Part shown: one piece after another, positions 1-8,685 of the stretch | Position numbering within the stretch: position 1 is the stretch's first letter | Layout of the letters: each line of letters starts with the position of its first letter | Origin: Microbacterium barkeri | GTDB lineage: Bacteria > Actinomycetota > Actinomycetes > Actinomycetales > Microbacteriaceae | Direction: 5' to 3' | Assembly (NCBI RefSeq): GCF_027921765.1 | Contig: NZ_BSEJ01000001.1 | Coordinates: forward strand, 62,001 to 126,000 | Length of the DNA: 64,000 nt | Made by a program: the position numbers and the translations under genes | Notes under the pieces: model-generated | The model's database searches: none | Told to the model about the DNA's origin: nothing | The model's input: only the letters and a program-made list of their open reading frames with translations

Positions 1-43
1 GCTATCCTGAAGGGGTGCGGTGCGCCCGACTTCTCCTTATGCG

Positions 44-82
44 CCGCGACGGGATCACGCTCTAGGCCTCTCCCCGTCGCGG
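44..82. terminator. Hairpin in the leuC leader or at the end of an upstream gene
   Basis: Perfect 10-bp inverted repeat (CCGCGACGGG at 44-53, CCCGTCGCGG at 73-82) with a 19-nt loop. It lies 46 nt before leuC. It could terminate a gene that ends left of the window or be an attenuator in the leu leader. No T-run follows, and no Leu-rich leader peptide was found. The first 43 nt show nothing else clear except a TATCCT hexamer at 3-8. Confidence 0.4.
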
Positions 83-128
83 AGTCCGTCGTAGGCCGAC
101 ACCGACGACCGCTAGGAGCAGGAAGAGC

Positions 129-1598
129 ATGAGCACCAACGACATCCGGGTTCCGGATCGCCCCCGCACGCTGGCCGAGAAGGTCTGGGATGACCACCTC
201 GTCGTGAAGGGCGAGGACGGCCAGCCCGACCTCATCTACATCGATCTCCACCTCGTCCACGAGGTGACGAGCCCGCAGGCTTTCGACGGCCTGCGCGCCG
301 AGGGACGCGGTCTCCGCCGGCTGGATCTGACGATCGCCACGGAGGACCACAACACCCCGACGATCGACATCGACAAGCCGATCGCCGACCTCACGAGCCG
401 CACCCAGATCGAGACGCTGCGTCGCAACGCCGAGGAGTTCGGCGTGCGCCTGCACTCGCTGGGCGACGCCGAGCAGGGCATCGTGCACGTCGTCGGCCCG
501 CAGCTCGGGCTCACGATGCCGGGCATCACGGTCGTGTGCGGCGACAGCCACACGTCGACGCACGGCGCGTTCGGCGCGATGGCGTTCGGCATCGGCACGA
601 GCGAGGTCGAGCACGTGATGGCCACGCAGACCCTCCCGCTGAAGCCCTTCAAGACGATGGCGATCACGGTCGAGGGCGAGCTGAAGCCGGGCGTCACGGC
701 GAAGGACATCATCCTCGCGGTGATCGCGAAGATCGGCACGGGCGGCGGCCAGGGCTACGTCCTCGAGTACCGCGGCAGCGCTATCCGCTCCCTCTCGATG
801 GAGGGGCGCATGACCATCTGCAACATGTCCATCGAGGCCGGGGCGCGCGCCGGCATGGTCGCGCCGGACGAGACGACGTTCGCCTACCTCGAGGGCCGCC
901 CGCACGCACCCCGGGGCAAGGACTGGGACGACGCGGTCGCGTACTGGAAGACGCTGCCCACCGACGAGGGGGCGGTGTTCGACGCCGAGGTCTTCATCGA
1001 CGCGAACGAGCTCGAGCCGTTCGTCACGTGGGGCACGAACCCCGGTCAGGGCGTCTCACTGAGCGACGTCGTGCCGGCCGCCGACGACTTCGAGGACCCG
1101 AACGAGCGCGCAGCCGCCGAGCGCGCGCTCGAGTACATGGACCTCGTCCCGGGGACCCCGCTCAAGGAGATCCCGGTCGACGCGGTCTTCATGGGCTCGT
1201 GCACGAACAGCCGCATCGAGGACCTGCGCGCCTTCGCGTCGATCATCGAGGGCCGCAAGAAGGCCGACGGCGTGCGCGTCATGGTCGTGCCGGGCTCGGC
1301 GCGCGTGCGGCTCCAGGCCGAGGCCGAGGGCATCGACCGGATCGTCAAGGAGTTCGGCGGCGAGTGGCGCTTCGCCGGCTGCTCGATGTGCCTGGGCATG
1401 AACCCCGACCAGCTCGCGCCGGGCGAGCGCTGCGCGTCCACCTCGAACCGCAACTTCGAGGGGCGCCAGGGCAAGGGCGGGCGCACGCACCTCGTGTCGC
1501 CGCTCGTCGCGGCGGCGACGGCCGTGCGCGGCACGCTGTCGAGCCCGTCCGACCTCGCATCCGCCGACCAGCCGGCCCTGTCGGGCGCGGGAGCGTAA
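129..1598 (+). CDS. leuC: 3-isopropylmalate dehydratase large subunit
   Basis: Large subunit of the [4Fe-4S] isopropylmalate isomerase, which converts 2- to 3-isopropylmalate in leucine synthesis. At 489 aa it has normal family length. Aconitase-type signatures are visible: HEVTSPQAF near residue 45, [11 protein letters not shown] near 137, and the cluster cysteines in [13 protein letters not shown] and in [11 protein letters not shown]. The C-terminal [18 protein letters not shown] block is also typical. A GGAAG purine stretch precedes the ATG. leuD follows after 10 nt, so the two subunits are co-transcribed. The gene is complete and the identification is secure. Confidence 0.97.
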   Translation: MSTNDIRVPDRPRTLAEKVWDDHLVVKGEDGQPDLIYIDLHLVHEVTSPQAFDGLRAEGRGLRRLDLTIATEDHNTPTIDIDKPIADLTSRTQIETLRRNAEEFGVRLHSLGDAEQGIVHVVGPQLGLTMPGITVVCGDSHTSTHGAFGAMAFGIGTSEVEHVMATQTLPLKPFKTMAITVEGELKPGVTAKDIILAVIAKIGTGGGQGYVLEYRGSAIRSLSMEGRMTICNMSIEAGARAGMVAPDETTFAYLEGRPHAPRGKDWDDAVAYWKTLPTDEGAVFDAEVFIDANELEPFVTWGTNPGQGVSLSDVVPAADDFEDPNERAAAERALEYMDLVPGTPLKEIPVDAVFMGSCTNSRIEDLRAFASIIEGRKKADGVRVMVVPGSARVRLQAEAEGIDRIVKEFGGEWRFAGCSMCLGMNPDQLAPGERCASTSNRNFEGRQGKGGRTHLVSPLVAAATAVRGTLSSPSDLASADQPALSGAGA

Positions 1599-1608
1599 GG
1601 AGACCGTC

Positions 1609-2205
1609 ATGGAGAAGTTCACCACCCACACCGGGATCGCCGCTCCGCTGAAGCGCTCGAACGTCGACACCGATCAGATCATCCCCGCGGTGTTCCTCAA
1701 GCGCGTGACGAAGACGGGCTTCGACGACGCGCTCTTCCACGGCTGGCGCCAGGACCCCGAGTTCGTCCTGAACCAGGAGCCCTACCAGGGCGCATCCATC
1801 CTCGTGGCGGGGCCCGACTTCGGCACCGGATCGAGCCGCGAGCACGCCGTCTGGGCGCTGCGCGACTTCGGGTTCAAGGTCGTGCTGAGCCCGCGCTTCG
1901 CCGACATCTTCCGCGGCAACTCGGGCAAGCAGGGCCTGCTGACGGGCATCATCTCGGAGGCCGACCTCGAGCGCTTCTGGGCGGCCATCGAGGCGCAGCC
2001 CGGCGTGCGGATGACGGTCGACCTCGTCGAGCGAACCGCCGTACTCGGCGACTTCACGGCCGGGTTCGAGATCGACGATTACACTAGGTGGCGGCTCCTC
2101 GAGGGGCTCGATGACATCGGGCTCACCCTCCGCAACGAAGACAAGATCGCGGAGTTCGAGGCCCGCCGCGAGGCGTGGCGGCCACGGACGATCCCCGTTC
2201 CGTGA
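1609..2205 (+). CDS. leuD: 3-isopropylmalate dehydratase small subunit
   Basis: Swivelling-domain subunit that pairs with LeuC to isomerise isopropylmalate. At 198 aa it has the usual length. Motifs include [16 protein letters not shown] near residue 20 and the [17 protein letters not shown] block, which in the family contacts substrate. The region [18 protein letters not shown] is also conserved. It begins 10 nt after leuC with an AAGGAG-like ribosome site. The next gene, murA, starts 67 nt downstream beyond a small GC hairpin, so it may have its own promoter. Confidence 0.97.
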   Translation: MEKFTTHTGIAAPLKRSNVDTDQIIPAVFLKRVTKTGFDDALFHGWRQDPEFVLNQEPYQGASILVAGPDFGTGSSREHAVWALRDFGFKVVLSPRFADIFRGNSGKQGLLTGIISEADLERFWAAIEAQPGVRMTVDLVERTAVLGDFTAGFEIDDYTRWRLLEGLDDIGLTLRNEDKIAEFEARREAWRPRTIPVP

Positions 2206-2208
2206 GCC

Positions 2209-2225
2209 CGGGGCTCGGGGCCCCG
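2209..2225 (+). terminator. Short GC hairpin after leuD
   Basis: CGGGGC at 2209-2214 pairs with GCCCCG at 2220-2225 around a 5-nt loop, starting four nucleotides after the leuD stop. It is weak, with a 6-bp stem and no T-run, so terminator function is only suggested by position. Confidence 0.3.
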
Positions 2226-2272
2226 TCAGCACGGCGGACAACCCGCCAGAACGGTAGTGAGGCCACCAGCAC

Positions 2273-3640
2273 ATGACACTCCTGGGCGACACGAAGGTCG
2301 CGGGCGCTTCGGCATCCCGCAGCGGCGAAGTGATCCAGATCCGCGGCGGACGTCCGCTGCGCGGGCAGGTCGACGTGCGAGGCGCGAAGAACCTCGCCAC
2401 CAAGGCCATGGTCGCGTCCCTCCTCGGTGAGACCCCGAGCACCCTGCGCGACGTGCCCGACATCCGCGACGTCGAGGTGGTCCGCTCGCTTCTCGAGGTG
2501 CACGGCGTGGCCGTCTCCGAGGGCGAGGAGCCGGGTTCGCTCATCCTCGACCCGAGCGCCGCGAAGTCGGCGAACTTCGAGGAGATCGACGCGCACGCGG
2601 GCTCGTCGCGCATCCCGATCCTCTTCTGCGGCCCGCTCCTGCACCTCCTCGGACAGGCGTTCATCCCCGACCTCGGCGGCTGCCGCATCGGCGACCGCCC
2701 CATCGACTTCCATCTCGACGCCCTGCGCGCCTTCGGAGCGATCGTCGACAAGCAGCCGAGCGGCATCCGCCTGTCCGCGCCCGAGGGCCTCCACGGCGCC
2801 GACATCGAGCTGCCGTACCCGAGCGTGGGCGCGACGGAGCAGGTGCTCCTCACGGCCGTGCGCGCGAACGGCGTCACCGAGCTGCGCAACGCGGCGATCG
2901 AGCCCGAGATCATGGACCTGATCGGCGTCCTCCAGAAGATGGGCGCGATCATCTCCTACGAGCCCAACCGCGTCATCTTCATCGAGGGCGTGCAGGAGCT
3001 CCGCGGCTACGACCACCGCTCGCTGTTCGACCGCAACGAGGCCGCGTCGTGGGCCTCGGCGGCGCTCGCCACCGACGGCGACATCTTCGTCAAGGGCGCG
3101 CGCCAGTACGAGATGCTCACGTTCCTCAACGTCTACCGCAAGGTCGGCGGAGACTTCGACATCACCGACGAGGGCATCCGCTTCCGCCGCGGCGAGGCCC
3201 CGCTCAAGCCGGTCATCGTCGAGACCGACGTGCACCCCGGCTTCATGACCGACTGGCAGCAGCCGCTCATCGTCGCGCTCACCCAGGCGCACGGCACGTC
3301 CGTCGTGCACGAGACCGTCTACGAGAACCGCTTCGGGTTCATCGAGGCGCTCAACCAGATGGGCGCGGACATCGTCGTGCACCCGCGCGGGCTCGACGGC
3401 CCCTACCGTCGCGTGCCGCGTCGCGCGCTCGAGCAGGCCGCGGTCATCACGGGGCCGACGCCGCTGCGCGGCGCCGACATCGTCGTCCCCGACCTCCGGG
3501 GCGGATACAGCCACGTCATCGCCGCTCTCACAGCGGAGGGCACGTCGCGCGTGTCGGGCGTCGGCATCATCCGCCGCGGATACGAGAAGTTCTTCGAGAA
3601 GCTGACCGCTCTCGGCGCCGACTTCGACGTCGTGGGGTGA
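2273..3640 (+). CDS. murA: UDP-N-acetylglucosamine 1-carboxyvinyltransferase
   Basis: First committed step of peptidoglycan synthesis: transfers enolpyruvate from PEP to UDP-GlcNAc in the cytoplasm. The 455-aa protein shows the substrate-binding RGAKNLATKAM block near residue 35. The active-site loop GGCRIGDRPIDFHL keeps the catalytic cysteine that fosfomycin alkylates in other MurA enzymes. An N-terminal extension of about 20 residues precedes the conserved IQIRGGRPLRGQVDVRGAKN region. Its stop codon overlaps the GTG of the acyltransferase gene, so murA begins a coupled cell-envelope unit. Confidence 0.96.
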   Translation: MTLLGDTKVAGASASRSGEVIQIRGGRPLRGQVDVRGAKNLATKAMVASLLGETPSTLRDVPDIRDVEVVRSLLEVHGVAVSEGEEPGSLILDPSAAKSANFEEIDAHAGSSRIPILFCGPLLHLLGQAFIPDLGGCRIGDRPIDFHLDALRAFGAIVDKQPSGIRLSAPEGLHGADIELPYPSVGATEQVLLTAVRANGVTELRNAAIEPEIMDLIGVLQKMGAIISYEPNRVIFIEGVQELRGYDHRSLFDRNEAASWASAALATDGDIFVKGARQYEMLTFLNVYRKVGGDFDITDEGIRFRRGEAPLKPVIVETDVHPGFMTDWQQPLIVALTQAHGTSVVHETVYENRFGFIEALNQMGADIVVHPRGLDGPYRRVPRRALEQAAVITGPTPLRGADIVVPDLRGGYSHVIAALTAEGTSRVSGVGIIRRGYEKFFEKLTALGADFDVVG

Positions 3641-4383
3641 CGGTGGGCGCTCCCGCCTCACCTGAGAAGAGCCGCCCGAGCATCTTCTGGCCGCTCGCGG
3701 CGATCGTCATCCCGCTCGTCGGGCTGCTCGCGCGGATCGAGCTCCGCGGCTCCGAGAACCTGCCCCGTCGCGGTGCGTTCGTCCTCGCGCCGAATCACCA
3801 CAGCGAGATCGACCCGCTCATCGTCGCGATCGCGACGTGGCGGGCCGGGCGCGCGCCCCGGTTCCTCGCGAAGGAGAGCCTGTTCCGCATCCCCGTCGTC
3901 GGATGGGTGCTGAAGGCCTCCGGGATGGTCCCGGTCGCGCGATCCCGCGGCGCGGCCGCGCAGGCGCTCGCGCAGGCGAAGGAGCTCGCCTCGAGCGAGC
4001 GCGGCGTGATCGTCTACCCGGAGGGCACCCTCACGCGCGACCCCGGGCTGTGGCCGATGCGCGGCAAGTCGGGCGCGATCCGCCTCGCCCTCGCCGGCGA
4101 CATCCCGCTCATCCCCCTCGCGCAGTGGGGCACGCAGGCGGTCATGCCGCGCTACGGCAAGCTGTCCCTGCTCCCGCTGCGCAAGCCGATCACCGTCCTC
4201 ATCGGCGAGCCCCTCGACGTGTCCGACCTGCGCGGGCGGACCGACCAGGCCGCCATCCAGGAGGGCACGGAGCGCCTCATGGCCGCGATCACCGCACTGC
4301 TCGAGGAGCTGCGCGGCGAGAAGGCCCCGCCCGAGCGGTGGGACCCGACGCAGCACGGCCAGGCCGAGACGGGCAAGCTGTGA
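3637..4383 (+). CDS. 1-acyl-sn-glycerol-3-phosphate acyltransferase family protein
   Basis: PlsC-type lysophospholipid acyltransferase, expected to acylate lysophosphatidate or a related lipid at the membrane. About 248 aa. It has a hydrophobic N-terminal segment (IFWPLAAIVIPLVGLLARI), the catalytic H-X4-D in NHHSEIDPL, and the EGT block in YPEGTLTRDP. The start chosen is GTG at 3637, whose GTGA overlaps the murA stop; GTG at 3643 is an alternative. It in turn overlaps gpsA by 4 nt. Pairing with gpsA fits a phospholipid role, but the exact acyl acceptor is not shown. Confidence 0.9.
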   Translation: MTVGAPASPEKSRPSIFWPLAAIVIPLVGLLARIELRGSENLPRRGAFVLAPNHHSEIDPLIVAIATWRAGRAPRFLAKESLFRIPVVGWVLKASGMVPVARSRGAAAQALAQAKELASSERGVIVYPEGTLTRDPGLWPMRGKSGAIRLALAGDIPLIPLAQWGTQAVMPRYGKLSLLPLRKPITVLIGEPLDVSDLRGRTDQAAIQEGTERLMAAITALLEELRGEKAPPERWDPTQHGQAETGKL

Positions 4384-5498
4384 TCCCCGAGCGCGTCGTC
4401 GTCCTCGGCGCGGGCAGCTGGGGCACGACGTTCGGCAAGATCCTCGCCGACGGCGGCGCCCAGGTCACGATGTGGGCCCGTCGCGCCGAGCTCGCGCACG
4501 AGATCGACCAGGCCAAGCGCAACTCGCAGTACCTGTCCGGGATCAACCTGCCCCGGTCCATCCGCGCCACCCACGTTCTCCAGAAGGCCGTCGAGGGCGC
4601 AGAGCAGATCTACCTCTCGGTGCCGAGCAAGTCGGCCCGCGACACCCTCAAGCAGCTGCGCCCGCTCATCGGCTCGTCCGACGTGCCGGTCGTGAGCCTC
4701 ATGAAGGGCGTCGAGAAGAAGTCGGGTCTGCGGATGAGCCAGGTCATCGAGCAGGCGCTCGGCTGCGACCCCGCGCGCATCGCCGTCGCGAGCGGCCCGA
4801 ACCTCGCGCTCGAGATCGCGCGCGAGCAGCCGACCGCGGCGGTCATCTCGTCGTCGAGCCAGGAGACCGCCGACCGGATCGCGCGCACGGCGCGCAACCG
4901 GTACTTCCGCAGCTTCGTCAACACCGACGTCATCGGCACCGAGTTCGGCGGCGTGCTGAAGAACCTCATCGCCGTCGCGATCGGCATCGTCGACGGCGTC
5001 GGATACGGCGAGAACACGAAGGCGTCGATCATCACGCGCGGCCTCGTCGAGATGACCGACTTCGCGGTGGCGTACGGCGCGCAGGCCGAGACGATGCAGG
5101 GCCTCGCGGGGCTCGGCGACCTCATCGCGACGTGCCAGTCGCCCCTCAGCCGGAACAACACGGCAGGACGTCTGCTCGGGCAGGGCTACACGCTGCAGGA
5201 CGTCGTGAAGCAGATGGAGCAGACCGCCGAGGGCCTCGGCTCGGTCGCCCCCATCCTCAAGCTCGCGAAGGCGAAGGGCGTCGAGATGCCCATCGTCGAG
5301 CAGGTGCGGATGGTGCTCGACGGCACGCTCGATCCGCGCGACATCGCGCCGCACCTCACCACAGACGACGACACCCCCCAGGGCGAGAGGACGACGAATG
5401 ACGACGGCGACAGTGGCGGTGCTCTTCGGCGGGCGCTCCAGCGAGCACTCCATCTCCTCCGCGACGGCGGGCGGGGTGCTGGGAGCGATCGACCGTGA
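4380..5498 (+). CDS. gpsA: Glycerol-3-phosphate dehydrogenase (NAD(P)+)
   Basis: Reduces dihydroxyacetone phosphate to sn-glycerol-3-phosphate for phospholipids. The Rossmann motif VVVLGAGSWGTTFGK is at the N-terminus, GPNLALEIA is mid-protein, and the catalytic lysine lies in GGVLKNLIAVAIGI. The C-terminal GLGDLIATC block is conserved. GTG 4380 overlaps the acyltransferase stop. The frame stays open past the expected end and overlaps ddl by 101 nt, giving an unusual Arg-rich tail after LTTDDDTPQGE. A run of six C at 5374-5379 lies just before the tail; one extra C would instead end the gene at a TGA overlapping the ddl ATG. The C-terminus is therefore uncertain. Confidence 0.93.
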   Translation: MIPERVVVLGAGSWGTTFGKILADGGAQVTMWARRAELAHEIDQAKRNSQYLSGINLPRSIRATHVLQKAVEGAEQIYLSVPSKSARDTLKQLRPLIGSSDVPVVSLMKGVEKKSGLRMSQVIEQALGCDPARIAVASGPNLALEIAREQPTAAVISSSSQETADRIARTARNRYFRSFVNTDVIGTEFGGVLKNLIAVAIGIVDGVGYGENTKASIITRGLVEMTDFAVAYGAQAETMQGLAGLGDLIATCQSPLSRNNTAGRLLGQGYTLQDVVKQMEQTAEGLGSVAPILKLAKAKGVEMPIVEQVRMVLDGTLDPRDIAPHLTTDDDTPQGERTTNDDGDSGGALRRALQRALHLLRDGGRGAGSDRP

Positions 5499-6492
5499 CC
5501 GCTACCGGGTGATCCCGATCGGTATCACCCGCGACGGCGTCTTCGTGCTCGAGGACGACGACCCCGGCAAGTTCCGGCTCGACGCCGAGAGGCTGCCGGA
5601 GGTCGTCGACAACGGCACGCGGGTGATCTGGCCCGCAGGCGGCGGCGACCGCGTGCTGCGCGTGCGCGACGCGGATGGCGTCGAGCGCGAGCTCGGCGCG
5701 GTCGACGCGGTGCTGCCCATCCTGCACGGCCTGCACGGCGAGGACGGCACCATCCAGGGCTTCCTCGACATCCTCGAGCTCCCGTACGCGGGCGGCGGCG
5801 TGCTCGACTCCGCCCTGTGCATGGACAAGCACTTCATGAAGATCGCGCTGCAGGCGGCGGGCGTGCCCGTCGCGCCGTGGACGACCGTCCGGCGGTCGCG
5901 CTGGAGCACGGCGCCCGACGCGGTCCGCGCCGAGGCCGACGCGCTCGGGTACCCGCTGTTCGTGAAGCCCGCGCGCGCGGGCTCGAGCGTGGGCGTCTCG
6001 AAGGCGCACGACGCGTCGGAGCTCGACGAGGCCATGCGCATCGCCTTCGCGGAGGACGACAAGGTGCTCGTCGAGAAGGGCATCGGGGGGCGCGAGATCG
6101 AGGTCGCGATGCTCGAGGGCCGCGACGGGGGAGAGGCGCGCGCGTCGCTCCCCGGCGAGATCGTGCTCACGACGCGCGACTTCTACGACTTCGAGGGGAA
6201 GTACCTCGGCGGCGAGGGCGTCGACGTCGTGTGCCCTGCCGACCTGTCGGAGGACGAGATCGAGGCGATCCGCGCGGTCGGCATCCGGGCCTTCGAGGCC
6301 GTCGACGGACGCGGGCTCGCTCGCGTCGACGTGTTCCTCACGCCCGAGGGCGAGATCGTCGTCAACGAGCTCAACACGATGCCGGGCTTCACGCCGATCT
6401 CGATGTTCCCGAAGTGCTGGATCGCGTCCGGGATGACGTACTCCGAGCTCATCACGGAGCTCGTCGAGCTCGGCCGCGCCCGCGCCGCCTGA
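5398..6492 (+). CDS. ddl: D-alanine--D-alanine ligase
   Basis: ATP-grasp ligase that makes the D-Ala-D-Ala dipeptide for the peptidoglycan stem. At 364 aa it has normal length. Visible features are the N-terminal GGRSSEHSISSATAGG block, the ILHGLHGEDGTIQG motif, FVKPARAGSSVGVSKA in the nucleotide site, and the metal-binding VNELNTMPGFTPISMFP near the C-terminus. The ATG follows a GAGAGG sequence and overlaps the extended gpsA frame. Together with murA it makes this an envelope precursor cluster. Confidence 0.96.
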   Translation: MTTATVAVLFGGRSSEHSISSATAGGVLGAIDRDRYRVIPIGITRDGVFVLEDDDPGKFRLDAERLPEVVDNGTRVIWPAGGGDRVLRVRDADGVERELGAVDAVLPILHGLHGEDGTIQGFLDILELPYAGGGVLDSALCMDKHFMKIALQAAGVPVAPWTTVRRSRWSTAPDAVRAEADALGYPLFVKPARAGSSVGVSKAHDASELDEAMRIAFAEDDKVLVEKGIGGREIEVAMLEGRDGGEARASLPGEIVLTTRDFYDFEGKYLGGEGVDVVCPADLSEDEIEAIRAVGIRAFEAVDGRGLARVDVFLTPEGEIVVNELNTMPGFTPISMFPKCWIASGMTYSELITELVELGRARAA

Positions 6493-6498
6493 GCCGGG

Positions 6499-7008
6499 TC
6501 AGTCCTCCGGCTGCGTGCCGGTCGTCGGGGCGTCCTCGCCCTCCGGCGCGGCGTCGGGGTCGGTGCACTGGGCCGCGCGCGGCAGCGTCGAGACCGCGCT
6601 GCCGAGCGCGCTGCCCGCGAGCACCGCGTCGGCCGACACGACGGTCGTGTCGACGTAGACCTGCACCGCGGGCTCACGGCCGTACGTCGTCATGCGCAGA
6701 TTCGGCCGCTCGCTCTCATCGACGATCCAGTCGACGCCGTCGATCGTCACGCACTGCTGGGTGGTGGGGGCGGGAGCGTCGTATCCGCACGAGAGGATGA
6801 CCGCGGTCGGCTCGCCCCACGCCGCGGTCGCCTGAGCGTCGGTCCAGCGGCGCTCGAGGCCCGAGACCGAGTCGGGCATGCGCACGGAGACCTCGGCGCA
6901 CAGCGGGTCGTTCGCGCGCGGGGCCGCCTCGAGGTGCACGGTCGGCGCACACCCCGTGAGCGCGACGACGGCGGCGAGGCACGAGACGGCGGCGAGGCGG
7001 CGGATCAC
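6499..7008 (-). CDS. DUF3515-family lipoprotein
   Basis: A 169-aa exported protein of unknown function. The N-terminus is a lipoprotein signal peptide with lipobox LTGC near residue 20, so it should be anchored to the outer face of the membrane. The body resembles the DUF3515 family, often found between ddl and thiL in related actinobacteria; key pieces are CAEVSVRMPDSVSG and WGEPTAVILSCG. The tail is acidic and Pro/Thr-rich. It starts at GTG and is divergent from thiL. It converges on ddl with a 6-nt gap. Confidence 0.8.
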   Translation of the reverse strand: MIRRLAAVSCLAAVVALTGCAPTVHLEAAPRANDPLCAEVSVRMPDSVSGLERRWTDAQATAAWGEPTAVILSCGYDAPAPTTQQCVTIDGVDWIVDESERPNLRMTTYGREPAVQVYVDTTVVSADAVLAGSALGSAVSTLPRAAQCTDPDAAPEGEDAPTTGTQPED

Positions 7009-7014
7009 CCCACC

Positions 7015-7051
7015 AGCCTACGTTCGGGTGTCCTGGGCGTTCGCCTACGCT
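7015..7051. promoter_or_regulatory. Divergent start-proximal -10 elements (DUF3515 gene and thiL)
   Basis: TAGGCT on the minus strand (7015-7020) ends 6 nt before the DUF3515 GTG. TACGCT on the plus strand (7046-7051) ends 6 nt before the thiL ATG. This spacing puts the expected transcription start at or next to the start codon, so both mRNAs are probably leaderless. Confidence 0.6.
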
Positions 7052-7057
7052 GGAGGG

Positions 7058-8044
7058 ATGCATGAGGATCCCACGGTCGGCGAGCTGAGCGAGGGCGAGA
7101 TCCTCCGGCGGATCCTGGCGCGCACGGGCCGCGCGGGCGCGAGCCTCGTCGGGCCCGGCGACGACGCCGCCGTCGTCGCCGCGCCGTCGGGGTCGGTCGT
7201 CGCGACGACCGACACGCTCATCCACGGACCGGACTTCCGGCTGGCCTGGTCGAGCGGCTACGACCTCGGCTGGAAGTCGGCCGCCGTCAATCTCGCCGAT
7301 GTCGCGGCGATGGGGGCGCGGCCGACGGCGCTCCTCGTCGCACTCGCGATGCCGAACGACACCCGCGCGTCGTTCGTGGAGGCTCTCGCCGACGGCCTCC
7401 GCGACGCGTGCGAGGCCCTCGCGCCCGGCTGCGCGGTCGTGGGCGGCGACCTCACCGCGAGCGACGTGCTCACGATCGCCGTGACCGCCCTCGGAGACCT
7501 CGAGGGACGCGCCCCCGTGCTGCGCTCGGGCGCCCGCGCGGGCGACGTCGTCGCGATCGCGGGGGAGCTCGGCCGAGCCGCGCGGGGCCTGCAGGTGCTC
7601 TTCACGCGCTTCCGCGACGCCGATGGCGCACCCGTGCCCGTCGACCCCGCCCTGCTGCGGGACGGCGACACGGGCGTCCTCGAGGCGCAGCTGCGGCCCG
7701 CTCCGCCGATCGGCCTCGGGCCGTTCGCCGCGCGCGCCGGCGCGACCGCCATGATGGACGTCTCGGATGGCCTCGCGCTTGACGCGCGGCGGATGGCCGA
7801 CGCCTCGGCCGTCACGATCGCGATCGACAGCGCCGACCTGGGGGACGACCCGCGGATCGCGCTCGAGGGCGGGGAGGACCACGCGCTGCTGGCGACCTTC
7901 CCGGCAGGCGCCCTGCCCCCCGGATTCCGCCCGATCGGACGCGTCATGCCGCGCGACGAGGCATCGGTCCACGTGGACGGCGTGCCGTACCTCGGCGCGG
8001 GCGGCTGGGATCCGTACCGCGATTGGGATGCGGCCGCAGGCTGA
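7058..8044 (+). CDS. thiL: Thiamine-monophosphate kinase
   Basis: Phosphorylates thiamine monophosphate to thiamine diphosphate, the active cofactor. About 328 aa. Family motifs are GPGDDAAVV near residue 35, VNLADVAAMGARP in the ATP-binding region, CAVVGGDLTASD, and MDVSDGLALDARR. The ATG at 7058 is chosen because it lies 6 nt behind a TACGCT -10 hexamer; upstream in-frame starts would read through the promoter. The GGAGGG next to the ATG is too close for a normal ribosome site. It converges on rsmD with a 6-nt gap. Confidence 0.93.
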   Translation: MHEDPTVGELSEGEILRRILARTGRAGASLVGPGDDAAVVAAPSGSVVATTDTLIHGPDFRLAWSSGYDLGWKSAAVNLADVAAMGARPTALLVALAMPNDTRASFVEALADGLRDACEALAPGCAVVGGDLTASDVLTIAVTALGDLEGRAPVLRSGARAGDVVAIAGELGRAARGLQVLFTRFRDADGAPVPVDPALLRDGDTGVLEAQLRPAPPIGLGPFAARAGATAMMDVSDGLALDARRMADASAVTIAIDSADLGDDPRIALEGGEDHALLATFPAGALPPGFRPIGRVMPRDEASVHVDGVPYLGAGGWDPYRDWDAAAG

Positions 8045-8050
8045 CGACGC

Positions 8051-8623
8051 TCAGGCGCTGAGCGGCTCGCCCCACCACAGGGTCGTGTCGCCGTACGCCT
8101 TCTCGCGCCACGCGGAGAGGCCGGCGGCGGCCCAGTCGGGGGAACCGGAGCGCGTCGCACGCTCGACGATCACGAGCGCGCCCGGCGCGAGCAGCGGCGC
8201 GAGCAGCGCGAGGTCGTCGTCGAGGTCGCGCGGCGGCAGGTCGTAGGGCGGGTCGAGGAACGCGATGTCGATGCCGGGCGCCGTGCCGCGGAGGAAGGCG
8301 CGCACCGCGACGGGGTGGACGCGCACGCGGGGCGCGCTCGACCCCATCGCGCGCCGCACGACCTCGACGTTCCGCTTCACGATCTCGGCCGCCGGCCGGG
8401 ACCGCTCGACGAGGTCGACCGACGCGGCGCCGCGGCTCGCGCACTCGAGACCGAGCGCTCCCGATCCCGCGTACAGATCGACGACCGCGGCGCCCTCGAT
8501 GAGGCCCGTGTCCTCGAGCGCGCCGAACAGCGACTCGCGCACGCGGTCGCTCGTGGGGCGGGTGCCCGAGCGCGGCACGTCGAGCCGGGCGCCGCCCGCG
8601 CGGCCCGCGATGATCCTCGTCAC
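8051..8623 (-). CDS. rsmD: 16S rRNA (guanine(966)-N(2))-methyltransferase
   Basis: SAM-dependent enzyme that methylates G966 of 16S rRNA. At 190 aa it matches family length. It has the AGSGALGLECASRGA SAM-binding loop and the catalytic DPPY in AFLDPPYDLPP. The N-terminal MTRIIAGRAGGARLDVPR is typical of RsmD. GTG start, preceded by TATCGT ending 6 nt upstream. It is divergent from recG, a common actinobacterial order. Confidence 0.92.
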   Translation of the reverse strand: MTRIIAGRAGGARLDVPRSGTRPTSDRVRESLFGALEDTGLIEGAAVVDLYAGSGALGLECASRGAASVDLVERSRPAAEIVKRNVEVVRRAMGSSAPRVRVHPVAVRAFLRGTAPGIDIAFLDPPYDLPPRDLDDDLALLAPLLAPGALVIVERATRSGSPDWAAAGLSAWREKAYGDTTLWWGEPLSA

Positions 8624-8629
8624 CCTGCC

Positions 8630-8679
8630 ACGATATCCTCGGCGGGCGCGGCGTCCGCGTCCGGGGGCCCTTCTAGACT
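8630..8679. promoter_or_regulatory. Divergent start-proximal -10 elements (rsmD and recG)
   Basis: TATCGT on the minus strand (8630-8635) is 6 nt from the rsmD GTG. TAGACT on the plus strand (8674-8679) is 6 nt from the recG ATG. Both fit leaderless transcription. Confidence 0.6.
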
Positions 8680-8685
8680 CGACGC

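Noticed and set aside
39..65. Eight-codon frame MRRDGITL in the leuC leader as a leucine attenuator peptide
   Set aside because: Only one leucine, no ribosome site, and no alternative hairpin pair that would support attenuation.
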